Shown here one piece after another: positions 6,440 through 13,775 of a stretch of 49,312 bases of DNA. Made by a program: the position numbers and the translations under genes. This DNA is from Vicinamibacteria bacterium (lineage in GTDB: Bacteria; Acidobacteriota; Vicinamibacteria; Fen-336; JAGNNV01), in the NCBI GenBank assembly GCA_019694155.1, contig JAIBCN010000117.1:1-49312 (forward strand). The letters are read 5' to 3'. The notes under the pieces are model-generated. The model worked only from the letters and a program-made list of their open reading frames with translations, was not told where the DNA came from and did no database searches. Position 1 is the first letter of the stretch. The number at the start of each line of letters is the position of its first letter.

Positions 6440-6649
6440 ATGCATAGCTACAGCTTCGTGGTCGAGAAGGACGCGGACACCGGCCTCTACGTGGGGCATG
6501 TCCCAGGCTGGCCTGGCGCACACAGTCAAGGCGAGAGTCTCGACGAGCTCCAGAAGAACATCCAGGAAGTCGTTTCTATGCTTCTAGAGGACGGGAGCCC
6601 AAGGCTCGAATCTGAGTTTGTAGGAATTCAGACCATCAAGGTGGCGTAG
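6440..6649 (+). CDS. hicB: cassette 11: HicB-family antitoxin
   Basis: 69 residues from ATG 6440. The start MHSYSFVVEKDADTGLYVGH, then VPGWPGAHSQGESLDELQKN, is the partial RNase-H-like fold of HicB antitoxins (strand, D-G-Y/L strand, P-G-x-x-S-x-G-x-S turn, helix). It is short: it lacks the C-terminal helix-turn-helix or ribbon-helix-helix of longer HicB proteins, so DNA-binding autoregulation is doubtful. Its stop codon shares one base with the hicA start, so the two are translationally coupled. The antitoxin is upstream of the toxin, the less usual order for hic loci. It would neutralise HicA by direct binding. Confidence 0.88.
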   Translation: MHSYSFVVEKDADTGLYVGHVPGWPGAHSQGESLDELQKNIQEVVSMLLEDGSPRLESEFVGIQTIKVA

Positions 6650-6873
6650 TGGGTTCGCTTCCGGTCCTGAAGCCACGAGAGGTGGCGGGGTTGCTGGAGG
6701 CACTCGGGTTTGCTGAGGTGCGGCAGCGAGGCTCGCACCGGCAGTATCGGCACTCCGATGGGCGGGGTACCACCGTTCCATTTCATGCGGGCCGAGACAT
6801 ATCTCCGACCCTGTTGCGGCAGATCGCGCGAGACATTGGCCTCACTGCGGAGCAACTCCTAGGTCGTGCGTAG
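6649..6873 (+). CDS. hicA: cassette 11: HicA-family mRNA interferase toxin
   Basis: 74 residues from GTG 6649, overlapping the hicB stop TAG by one base. It shows the HicA dsRBD-like fold: LKPREVAGLLEALGFAEVRQ, the GSHRQYRH strand with the catalytic His of G-S-H, VPFHAGRDISPTLLRQI, and GLTAEQLL. Length is typical (60-80 residues). HicA cleaves mRNA independently of the ribosome when released from HicB. Toxin-antitoxin cassettes are common in large integron arrays, where they are thought to hinder loss of the array; applying that here is an inference. Confidence 0.9.
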   Translation: MGSLPVLKPREVAGLLEALGFAEVRQRGSHRQYRHSDGRGTTVPFHAGRDISPTLLRQIARDIGLTAEQLLGRA

Positions 6874-6879
6874 CGGGCC

Positions 6880-6978
6880 GCCGAACAAGTGCATGCACCA
6901 GACAAAGGGCGCGCGGAGCGGCCGCTTCGCGGCCGGTCGTCTTGAGGCGCCCTTTGCAGGTGAAGCCCGGTGTTCTAC
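6880..6978 (+). repeat. attC 11 (class D, 99 bp)
   Basis: Heptamers GCCGAAC (6880-6886) and GTTCTAC (6972-6978). The interior is nearly identical to attC 10, with arms GTGCATGCACCAGACAAAGG and CCTTTGCAGGTGAAGCCC. Last complete site of the array. Confidence 0.92.
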
Positions 6979-6987
6979 GAGCGTCTG

Positions 6988-7395
6988 ATGGGCTCCCGGG
7001 GTCGCACAGCATTCCTGGCGCTGATCGCGGCCCAAGCCGCGCACTCAACTGAAGAGTGCGTCTTCCGTCTGTACGACGTCTTCGCTCCGGCGCGGTTCAT
7101 CAGCGGTCTCTTCAGCAGTGACCTGGCGCGCGGTTTCGCCATCGGCAATATCGCTCTCGTACTGTTCGGTGTCTGGTGTTATGCGGCGCGGGTGCGTCGT
7201 GGCCTTCCGTCGGCGCGCGGGCTGGCTTGGTTCTGGTCGCTGCTCGAACTGGGGAATGGAATAAACCACAGCGTCTTCGCACTCGCACGGGGAGGCTACT
7301 TTCCGGGCGTCGCAACGGCGCCCTTCTTGCTGGGGATTTCTGCCTACCTGATTACAAGGCTGTTAGCGTCACCAGAATCGCCCGCACGCACGTAG
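6988..7395 (+). CDS. cassette 12: HXXEE-domain membrane protein
   Basis: 135 residues from ATG 6988; GTG 6970 overlaps attC 11 and is less likely. The motif HSTEE at residues 19-23, after a hydrophobic stretch (AFLALIAAQAA), is the H-x-x-E-E signature of the HXXEE domain. A second conserved His lies in GNGINHSVFALARGGYFPG, and PFLLGISAYLITRLL forms the last membrane helix. Four membrane segments are likely. The family has no known activity, but the conserved His/Glu set hints at metal binding. The family call is from motif recall. Confidence 0.72.
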   Translation: MGSRGRTAFLALIAAQAAHSTEECVFRLYDVFAPARFISGLFSSDLARGFAIGNIALVLFGVWCYAARVRRGLPSARGLAWFWSLLELGNGINHSVFALARGGYFPGVATAPFLLGISAYLITRLLASPESPART

Positions 7396-7560
7396 GGCTT
7401 TGCCAAGAGTGAGAGTTCTCTGTCATCGGCGCAAGCTGGAGCGTCGCCCCACAAGCGGGTCGCCTCAATCGCCGGCCGTGGCTGCGAGCACGCGATCCCG
7501 ATCATCGGCCGCCAGAGGGTATCGTCAGCCGGTGGCGACAGTCGCGCGAAGCAGGCAGCC

Positions 7561-7590
7561 GTCGAACGACGGGATGCAACCGACACTCTC
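7561..7590 (+). repeat. truncated attC 12 (left half, class A)
   Basis: GTCGAAC then GACGGGATGCAACCGACA matches the left arm of class A attC sites, but the right arm and closing heptamer are missing. The expected complement to GTTCTAC of attC 11 would be GTAGAAC, so there is one mismatch. This is the broken right terminus of the array. Confidence 0.78.
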
Positions 7591-7660
7591 CCTGGCCTAA
7601 GTGACCGGGGCGTGTTCCAGGGATTGATCCTCCGCCGCGAACCACGCCCGCCCAAGCCCA

Positions 7661-7709
7661 CGGGATTGCTTCGGCCGATCCGAATTGGGCACGGGCCTCG
7701 CAATGACGG
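7661..7709. repeat. dispersed intergenic repeat copy
   Basis: Contains GGGATTGCTTCGG and GGCCTCGCAATGACGG, termini shared with repeats at about 24550-24745 and 36467-36613. Confidence 0.5.
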
Positions 7710-7872
7710 TCGAGGGCAACGCAGCCGCCGGGCCCAAACAGCCCTTGTTGGCCCGCGATGAGGGAGGTCCCGGCGTTTGCGCGGCCACTGTTACACGCCG
7801 CGCGACCGACGTCGCCCCTTTGCTTGCACGCGCCCGTGCATCCGTGCAAGATCCGAATCAACTTTCCAGATC

Positions 7873-7877
7873 GGAGG
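7873..7877 (+). promoter_or_regulatory. ribosome binding site GGAGG fixing the start at 7884
   Basis: GGAGG with a six-base spacer before GTG 7884. It excludes the earlier in-frame ATG at 7758, whose translated extension looks non-coding. Confidence 0.75.
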
Positions 7878-7883
7878 ATCGAC

Positions 7884-8375
7884 GTGGCGACATCGGCTGA
7901 AGAATCGGTGGAAGTTGTGGTCAGAAGCCTGCGCATCGTGGTGGGCGGGCTCATGGCTGGCCTTGCGGCCTTCGCGGCCATCGGGATCGCGATGGCGCCG
8001 ATCTCCGACCCACCCGATCCCGGCATGAGCCGGCTGCTGCTGTTGGGCCTGCCGGTGGTGATGGTGGCGTGCGCCGGCGCGTACTTCACCCTGCGGCTCT
8101 CGATGGTCCGGGATCTCGCGTCACGCGCGGCCGAGCTTCGACAGAGTGCGGAGCCCGCGCGGCTGATTGTCGGCCGCTACCGGCAGTTCGCGGTTGTGGG
8201 AGCCGGCTTGATCGACTTTCCGGGGGCCGTGGGTGGGCTTGCGTATCTGGTTACCGGGAACCCGATCGCGCTGGGCGCTCTCGCGGGCGCGGCGCTGCTT
8301 CTGCTCGCGCACATGCCCTCGGTCGATCATCTCCATCGCCTTGCGGAGAGGGCGGCCATGGGGAGCGAGGCGTAG
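7884..8375 (+). CDS. polytopic membrane protein, unknown function
   Basis: 163 residues from GTG 7884. Four hydrophobic segments pair up as two hairpins: IVVGGLMAGLAAFAAIGIAM and LLLLGLPVVMVACAGAYFTL, then a polar middle (MVRDLASRAAELRQSAEPAR), then FAVVGAGLIDFPGAVGGLAY and IALGALAGAALLLLAHM. The paired arrangement of two similar helical hairpins is common among small uncharacterised membrane proteins. It is the first chromosomal gene after the cassette array. The downstream gene is also a small membrane protein, but 84 bases away with its own ribosome binding site. Confidence 0.72.
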   Translation: MATSAEESVEVVVRSLRIVVGGLMAGLAAFAAIGIAMAPISDPPDPGMSRLLLLGLPVVMVACAGAYFTLRLSMVRDLASRAAELRQSAEPARLIVGRYRQFAVVGAGLIDFPGAVGGLAYLVTGNPIALGALAGAALLLLAHMPSVDHLHRLAERAAMGSEA

Positions 8376-8459
8376 CCAGGCTCCGCTTGACAGCTCTTGT
8401 ACTCGGCGCCGGTTCGCCGCTGAGGCGCGTGACGGGGAGGCATACATCGGAGGGGCGAA

Positions 8460-8999
8460 ATGACGACCGCTGATCGGAAGACGCGACTTGCGGGGCTTCG
8501 ACGCCGCCTTCGTAACTGGACATCCTTCCTGATTCTGGGGCTGGTGGTCAGTGGGGCCACCGCCATTCCCATTCCCACCGAAATGGCGCTTGCCAGCCGG
8601 GTTCTCGGCCCGGACATGGCGGCGGGGGGCGCTTTGCCGGAGTTCATGGCGCAGTGGGCCCGGAAGCTTCGAGATGGAATCCAGGCTACGGAAGGGGCCG
8701 CGCCTTTCATTTTCTATGGGACCGATTGGCTGGCCTTCGGGCATTTCGTCATTGCCGGCGCCTTCATAGGGGCTCTTCTTGATCCCGTTCGGAATCGATG
8801 GCTGTACAAGTTCGGAATGGCTGCTTGCGTGGCCGTGCCCGTCTGGGCCGCCGTGTTCGGGGCCTTGCGCGGCATTCCCGGGTGGTGGCGCGTCATCGAT
8901 GCCTCGTTTGGCGTCGTCGGCTTCATCCCCGCCTATTTGTGTGATCGCTGGGCGTCGGAAGCTGAGACGCTGGAGAGCACCACGCAGGATCCGGACTGA
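8460..8999 (+). CDS. membrane protein, unknown function
   Basis: 179 residues from ATG 8460, with GGAGGGG a few bases upstream. A basic N-terminus (RKTRLAGLRRRLRNW) precedes the first membrane helix (FLILGLVVSGATAI). Further helices are DWLAFGHFVIAGAFIGALLD, FGMAACVAVPVWAAVFGAL and VIDASFGVVGFIPAYLC. The loop between helices 1 and 2 (about 45-85) is long and amphipathic. No enzymatic motif is seen and the family is not recognised. It precedes the HEMLH protein by 42 bases and could be co-transcribed with it. Confidence 0.75.
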   Translation: MTTADRKTRLAGLRRRLRNWTSFLILGLVVSGATAIPIPTEMALASRVLGPDMAAGGALPEFMAQWARKLRDGIQATEGAAPFIFYGTDWLAFGHFVIAGAFIGALLDPVRNRWLYKFGMAACVAVPVWAAVFGALRGIPGWWRVIDASFGVVGFIPAYLCDRWASEAETLESTTQDPD

Positions 9000-9041
9000 G
9001 GAACAGGTCGTCCGGGGCCTCGTGGTACCGTCGCTCTGGAT

Positions 9042-10496
9042 ATGCGACCTCGGTGGGCTGCTACCGCGATCTTGATTCTGGCGCCCGGGCGCGGCGTGCT
9101 GGCCCAGCCTTCTCCGCCTCCGCCCACCGTCGAACCTCTCATCGAAGTCAGGGTCGCGGGCGATTCCCTGAAGCGGGTCCTGAGCGTCGATGTCGCCTGG
9201 CCCTCGGGGCTCAAGCCGCGCTTCCCGCGTGACGAGGCGAGCACTCTCTCCGGACGCTCCGTCGCCCCCGTGGGCGCCTCGAAGTCGGGGTTCGTGCCCA
9301 TCGATCAGAACCCGGATTGGGCGAGCGCCTGTGAGCGCGAGGGATGCCGCCTCGCGTATTCGGTGGATGTCGCCCGGGGCATTGCCACCGACCGGCGGGG
9401 TGATTGGGGTTTCGAGGAGAAGCAGCGGATCGTCATGGCGCCTCTGGTGCGGTGGCTGGTGCGGCCGGAGGATCGCCGCGCGCGGGGACGGCTGCGCGTG
9501 GATTTCGACGGCGGGAAGAACTTCGAGCTCGTGTCGGGGGTGATGGACGGCCGGGTCAATCACATCGAGACCGATCTCGTGGTGATGGACGGGCCGCACG
9601 TGGTGTTGGGCGATTTCACGCACCGGGCGATCGACCTGCCCGGCGGGCGGATCGATGTCGCCCTTGGGCGGGGCGAACGCGGGGTGCGCGACGAGGATCT
9701 GCTGACCTGGATCCGCGAGGGCGCCCAGGATGTCGTGTCACTGCTCGGCCGGTTCCCGGTGTCGCGCCTGCAGGTGATCGTGGCGAGCGGCGGCCCCTAC
9801 GCGGTGGGATCCGCGGTCACCATGGGAATGGGCGGCGCTTCGATCTTCGTGGTGGTGGGGGAGCGCACGCGAAAGGCCGACCTGCTGCGCGACTGGGTGA
9901 TGACTCACGAGATGCTCCACGTGGCTTTCCCCAACATGGGCTTCCGCCAGCGATGGATGGAGGAGGGGCTTTCGACCTATCTCGAGCCGCTGCTGCGGGC
10001 GCGGCGGGGGCGCTACGAACCGCAGAAGATGTGGGCGGAGTTCGTGCGCGCCATGCCGCAGGGGCTTCCGAAGGACGGCGATCAGGGACTCGACCGCACG
10101 TTCACCTGGGGCCGCCGCTACTGGGGTGGCGCCATGTTCTGGCTGCATGTCGATCTGGAGATCCGGCGCCGCACCGAGGGCGCCCGCTCCCTCGACGATG
10201 TCCTTCGCGGAGTCCTGGGGGCGGGAGGGAACGTGGCCCTGCGCTGGGATGTCGCGCGCCTCGCCGGGGTCGCGGAGAACGCCAGCGGCACCACCGCCCT
10301 GCGCGAGATCTACGACGACTGGTCGGAAAAAGCCGTGGCTCCCGACCTCGGCGCGCTTTGGACGTCGCTCGGGGTCCGGGCGGACAAGGCGGAGCGGATC
10401 ACCTTCGACGACCAGGCGCCTCTCGCGCGCATCCGGCGCGGCCTGACCCACAAGGGCGGCAGCCTCGCGGTGGCGTCTAGCGGGGGACCTTCCTGA
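9042..10496 (+). CDS. secreted gluzincin-like metallopeptidase (HEMLH)
   Basis: 484 residues from ATG 9042. The signal peptide MRPRWAATAILILAPGRGVL ends near A-Q-P. Residues 289-293 are HEMLH, the HExxH zinc site, followed 14 residues later by MEEGLSTYLEP with the third-ligand Glu at 307 or 308, the M1/M61 gluzincin layout. An N-terminal beta domain (about 25-200) precedes it. The resemblance is to the M61 glycyl-aminopeptidase group without its PDZ domain. It is expected to be exported and to cleave peptides; the substrate is unknown. Its last 20 bases overlap, tail to tail, the end of the leftward gene that follows. Confidence 0.8.
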   Translation: MRPRWAATAILILAPGRGVLAQPSPPPPTVEPLIEVRVAGDSLKRVLSVDVAWPSGLKPRFPRDEASTLSGRSVAPVGASKSGFVPIDQNPDWASACEREGCRLAYSVDVARGIATDRRGDWGFEEKQRIVMAPLVRWLVRPEDRRARGRLRVDFDGGKNFELVSGVMDGRVNHIETDLVVMDGPHVVLGDFTHRAIDLPGGRIDVALGRGERGVRDEDLLTWIREGAQDVVSLLGRFPVSRLQVIVASGGPYAVGSAVTMGMGGASIFVVVGERTRKADLLRDWVMTHEMLHVAFPNMGFRQRWMEEGLSTYLEPLLRARRGRYEPQKMWAEFVRAMPQGLPKDGDQGLDRTFTWGRRYWGGAMFWLHVDLEIRRRTEGARSLDDVLRGVLGAGGNVALRWDVARLAGVAENASGTTALREIYDDWSEKAVAPDLGALWTSLGVRADKAERITFDDQAPLARIRRGLTHKGGSLAVASSGGPS

Positions 10497-11952
10497 CGTA
10501 GAGCACGAGGTTCACGACCCCCCGCATGTTGTAAGGGCCGAACCGCTCGAACCCGTCGCCGAGCTTCAGAGCGAGGGCGCCATCCTGCTCCACCGACCCC
10601 ACGTACATGTCCACGTCCACGTCGCTCTTGAACTCGCCCCAGTAGCCCGTCTTCTTGTAGTCGCGGAGGTACCAGGCGAGGGGCCAGTTCTCGGGCGCGA
10701 ACACCGCGATGCCGGTTTCCGTCCCCGTCCCGAGGGCCTTGGCGCGCTCCTCGATGAGGTGGACGAAGGGGATGAACGAGCGCTGAGTGTGGGCGTAGAG
10801 GTAGGGGTGGGTCTCGTCGTCGTAGTTCTTCGTCTCCAGAGCCCAGCTCTTCGTGAACGAAAAGCCCGCCGCGAAGAGCGTGAGCGTGATGGCCACCGGT
10901 CGCAGGGACAGTCGCCCGCCGAGGAAACTCAGCGCCGCGATCTCGGAGACGAGGTAGCCCGCGGTGATGGCGAGAGGGAGCAGCATGTTGAGCCCGAGCC
11001 AGGGCGTCTTGTACTTGACGACGGCGTAGGCGCCGAAGAGCAGCAGCGCCCACACCGAGGCCATGACCGCCACGAAGGAGCGGCGCAGCGCCAGGGCGAG
11101 GAGGATGCCCGCGAAGCCCAGGTAGATGAGAACAGGGTCCGCCTCGTGGAGCCACGACACATGCTGGTACCAGGGGTTCTCATGATCCCGCACCGCGGTC
11201 TTGGTCCAGAAGGCGAAAGTGCGGAAGGCGTCGAGGATTCCCTGCGGATTCTGGAAGAACGACGAATAGAGGAGCCCGGCGGAACCGGCGAAGGCGAGGA
11301 CTCCGTGGAGAAGCTCTCCGGCGTGCTCGAGCGCGAAGGGGCGGATGCCGCGGACCAGGGCCACGGGTGTCGTCCCCTCCACCAGCCACGCCGCGACCAC
11401 GGCGCCCGCGATCACCGCGCCCGCCGAGACGAAAGCGGTCTCCTTGGTGGCGAAGAGGAGGCCGAGGGCGAGGCCGGTGGCGGCGAAGCGCCAGCGCTCG
11501 CGTCCGTCGCGTGAGGGCGAGGCGCAGATCGCGAACAGGGTGAAGGCCACGAAGAGCGTCTCGTGGATGAAATACCGCGAGAAGAAGACCGCCCCCGTCG
11601 ACGTGGCGAGGAGGGCGGCGGCGGCGAGGGCCATGGGCCGGCTCGATCGCGCGAGAAGGCGCCAGAGCGCGTAGACGGTCAGGATGCCGAAGACAGCCGT
11701 GGTGCCGCGCAGCGCCGCGTCCGAGAGCCCGAGAATGGCCACGAGCGGCAGGGTGAGGAAATACAGGCTCGGGCCGTGGTAGTTGCTGGGGTCGTACTTG
11801 TAGGCGCCTTCGCGGACCAGGCGGGTCAGGAAGAAGCCGTTGACGCCTTCATCGTGATGGAAGGGGCGCAGGCTCAGGTCCTGGCAGCGCAGGAAGATCG
11901 CGACGGCCACGACGGCGAGGGCCGCGACCTGGGCTCGGGTAGGGGGCTTCAT
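10477..11952 (-). CDS. TIGR03663/Agl23-like GT-C membrane protein
   Basis: 491 residues, ATG at 11952. The N-terminal helix is followed by LRPFHHDEGVNGFFL (about 29-43) and YDPSNYHGPSLYFL, the signature of the TIGR03663 family (flippase-associated, Agl23), which belongs with the GT-C polyprenyl-sugar glycosyltransferases. H32, H33, D34 and E35 sit in the first external loop, where GT-C enzymes keep their catalytic acidic pair. About ten membrane helices follow, then a soluble C-terminal region from about 400 (IAVFAPENWPLAWYLRDY). Its start overlaps the upstream gene's stop by four bases (ATGA), so it is the last gene of a three-gene operon. The substrate is unknown. Confidence 0.82.
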   Translation of the reverse strand: MKPPTRAQVAALAVVAVAIFLRCQDLSLRPFHHDEGVNGFFLTRLVREGAYKYDPSNYHGPSLYFLTLPLVAILGLSDAALRGTTAVFGILTVYALWRLLARSSRPMALAAAALLATSTGAVFFSRYFIHETLFVAFTLFAICASPSRDGRERWRFAATGLALGLLFATKETAFVSAGAVIAGAVVAAWLVEGTTPVALVRGIRPFALEHAGELLHGVLAFAGSAGLLYSSFFQNPQGILDAFRTFAFWTKTAVRDHENPWYQHVSWLHEADPVLIYLGFAGILLALALRRSFVAVMASVWALLLFGAYAVVKYKTPWLGLNMLLPLAITAGYLVSEIAALSFLGGRLSLRPVAITLTLFAAGFSFTKSWALETKNYDDETHPYLYAHTQRSFIPFVHLIEERAKALGTGTETGIAVFAPENWPLAWYLRDYKKTGYWGEFKSDVDVDMYVGSVEQDGALALKLGDGFERFGPYNMRGVVNLVLYVRKVPR

Positions 11953-13775
11953 CGAACTCGGACCAGACGATAGGGGGAATCGACGATCGATGGAAGGGCT
12001 TGGAGGGCCGCTCCGTCCCCGATGACGGAACTCTCGGCGGGAGTGATGGCGATGGCGTCGATCCGCGCCACGCCTCCGCCCGCGGCCTGGGTCGCGCCCC
12101 GCAGCACGGCCTCGGCGACGGGCTTCCTCGCCGCGTAGTCGAGGCCCTGGGACCAGAGGTGACCTTCGTACCCGAGGAATTCACGGCGTCCGGACAGCAG
12201 CACGGAGTGGTCGTGGGCGGAAGCGGTGAGGATCACGGTGGAGGGGGCGGTAGCCGCGCGCACCTTCTCGGCGAAGACGAAATCGGCGTTCTCGAAGATG
12301 CCGTACTCGCCGCCCGCGGCGGCGACCTTCGCGACGTCGAGCGCCCCCGAGAGAGTCGCCACCACGAAGGCGGCCACGGCCGCCGCCTTGCCCGCCCGGC
12401 CATGACGCCAGGCCCGGGCGAGGGCTATGGCCGCGAAAGGCGCGAGGCCGGCGTGAGCGGGGGCGAGGAATTTCATGTTGTCCCAGATCCACGGGGAAAG
12501 CCGGAAGAGATTGGCGAGGATGAAGAGGGAGGCAAAGGGCGCGGCCAGCGAAGCCCGCACGGACGAACCGCGGGCGCACGCCATGCCCGCGATCGCGAGG
12601 GGAAGGAAGAGGCCGGCGTTTTCGAGCCAGAACCTCAGAGGGTGAGCGCTCCCGCCGTCGAATCCCGGCTGCCAGGCGAAGAAGCTCGCGGTGGAGAGAG
12701 AGTTACGCGCGGTCATGAACAGGATGGCGGGGAGGGCGAGGGGAAGAACGCCCCTTGTGAAGGCGAGGGCGGAGGCGATGTTGGCCCGGGCGGCCAGGAG
12801 GACGGCGCAGAAGGCGAGCACCGCGAAAGAGTGCGAGTGAACAAGAGGCAGGAGAGAGCCGACGATCCCCGCCCGCAGCCACAGCGAGGCGCGCGCGCCG
12901 GCCTCCCGTTCCGAGCGAAGACTCTCGACGAGAAATGCGAGCGCGAAGAAGAGCAGAGGCCAGCCGAAGAGGATCGAGCGCTGGGGGATGAAGAGAGTGG
13001 TGACGAAGTTCGCGTAACGGAAGGCGGTGTCGTCGATGGTGAGGTCCGGCCCCGCGGTCCAGAAGCGCGTGAAGGCCGCCGAATCTCCGAGGCCGAGGAA
13101 CCCGAGGCCGCCCGAGAAGAAGGTGAGCGCCGCGGCCGTCCGGCCGATGGCCCGCGACCCCGTCACCGCTTCGCCGAATCGAGTGAGAGCCGCCACGACG
13201 CTCAGGCCCAGGATCAGGCCGGGCCAGAAGAAAGCGTCCTTCCAGGTGCCTCCCGACGCCAGGATCATTCCGGAGACGAGGTCGCCCATGAAGGGATAGG
13301 TGAGAGGCACGCCCGCAAGCTCAGGATGGTCGGGCGGGAAATTCGCTCCATAGGCGAAGCCCGCGGCGATGCCCATGTGAAAAGGCAGGTCCCCATAGTT
13401 GTGGCGGTCGCCGGTGGCGACGCCGGCCGCGGTCGTGAAGAGCGCGCGGTCGGCGAGGCGTCCCACCAGGACCGCGGTCAGGAGGACGAGGACGAGGACG
13501 CCGGGGGCCGGGCGGCCTTTTCCTGAAGCGAGGAGTGCCGAGGGACGCGCGCCGACCGCCGCGGCGAGGAGTGTGGTGAGGGCGGCCGCGCCCAGGACCG
13601 TGGCCGTCGAAAGGCCGAAGGCCCAGCCGAGGACGAAGCCGAAGCCGGCGAAAAGCGCGAGCCCCATGGCGGCGCCGAGGGCGAGCGCGTCGGTGAGGCG
13701 CGGGGATGTTTCATCGAGTCTCCGCGCCAGCAGCGCCCCGGAAGCACAGACGAGGAGGAGAAGGAGAAACGACAC
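11949..13775 (-). CDS. large polytopic membrane protein, GT-C-like
   Basis: 608 residues from GTG 13775, whose first base is the last base of the upstream SDR stop (TAG-TG). The frame stays open far upstream, but there it only shadows the SDR gene. Helices begin at once (FLLLLLVCASGALLARRL). A polar loop, HNYGDLPFHMGIAAGFAYG, then DHPELAGVPLTYPFMGDLVS, holds conserved-looking Asp/His residues in the position used by GT-C catalytic loops. About 13 membrane helices follow, then a soluble tail with GYEGHLWSQGLDYAARK. Glycosyltransferase activity is an inference. Coupled both to the SDR and to the Agl23-like gene. Confidence 0.72.
   Translation of the reverse strand: MSFLLLLLVCASGALLARRLDETSPRLTDALALGAAMGLALFAGFGFVLGWAFGLSTATVLGAAALTTLLAAAVGARPSALLASGKGRPAPGVLVLVLLTAVLVGRLADRALFTTAAGVATGDRHNYGDLPFHMGIAAGFAYGANFPPDHPELAGVPLTYPFMGDLVSGMILASGGTWKDAFFWPGLILGLSVVAALTRFGEAVTGSRAIGRTAAALTFFSGGLGFLGLGDSAAFTRFWTAGPDLTIDDTAFRYANFVTTLFIPQRSILFGWPLLFFALAFLVESLRSEREAGARASLWLRAGIVGSLLPLVHSHSFAVLAFCAVLLAARANIASALAFTRGVLPLALPAILFMTARNSLSTASFFAWQPGFDGGSAHPLRFWLENAGLFLPLAIAGMACARGSSVRASLAAPFASLFILANLFRLSPWIWDNMKFLAPAHAGLAPFAAIALARAWRHGRAGKAAAVAAFVVATLSGALDVAKVAAAGGEYGIFENADFVFAEKVRAATAPSTVILTASAHDHSVLLSGRREFLGYEGHLWSQGLDYAARKPVAEAVLRGATQAAGGGVARIDAIAITPAESSVIGDGAALQALPSIVDSPYRLVRVR

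Larger units (their letters stand above)
323..7590 (+). other. integron gene-cassette array (12 cassettes, no integrase in window)
   Basis: Twelve consecutive rightward cassettes are each closed by an imperfect palindrome with attC architecture: RYYYAAC at the left, GTTRRRY at the right, two inner arms with extra unpaired bases on the 5' arm, and a central hairpin. For each cassette I compared the heptamer at its left boundary with the opening heptamer of its own attC. Nine are exact reverse complements and three differ at one base. That pattern is expected when cassettes insert as circles by recombination at G/TTRRRY. No attI or intI is visible. An integrase, if present, should lie left of the window. 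Otherwise this is a CALIN (attC cluster lacking an integrase). Confidence 0.93.
7396..7883. other. gene-free stretch at the right end of the cassette array
   Basis: No convincing gene. It holds the long untranslated tail of cassette 12 (7396-7560), a half attC (7561-7590), a CTCGCAATGACG-type intergenic repeat (7661-7709) and a hairpin with CGGGCC/GGCCCG stems (7729-7755). The change from cassette to chromosome occurs within 7590-7660. Confidence 0.6.

Noticed and set aside
796..6978. CRISPR array
   Set aside because: Repeats are 75-111 bp, imperfectly palindromic, of four classes and separated by whole genes; they fit attC, not CRISPR repeats.
11000..13700. Long antisense open frames in the membrane-protein genes, and similar frames elsewhere
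   Set aside because: High GC content gives long open antisense frames. These are Arg/Glu/Gly-rich, lack motifs and overlap well-supported genes.
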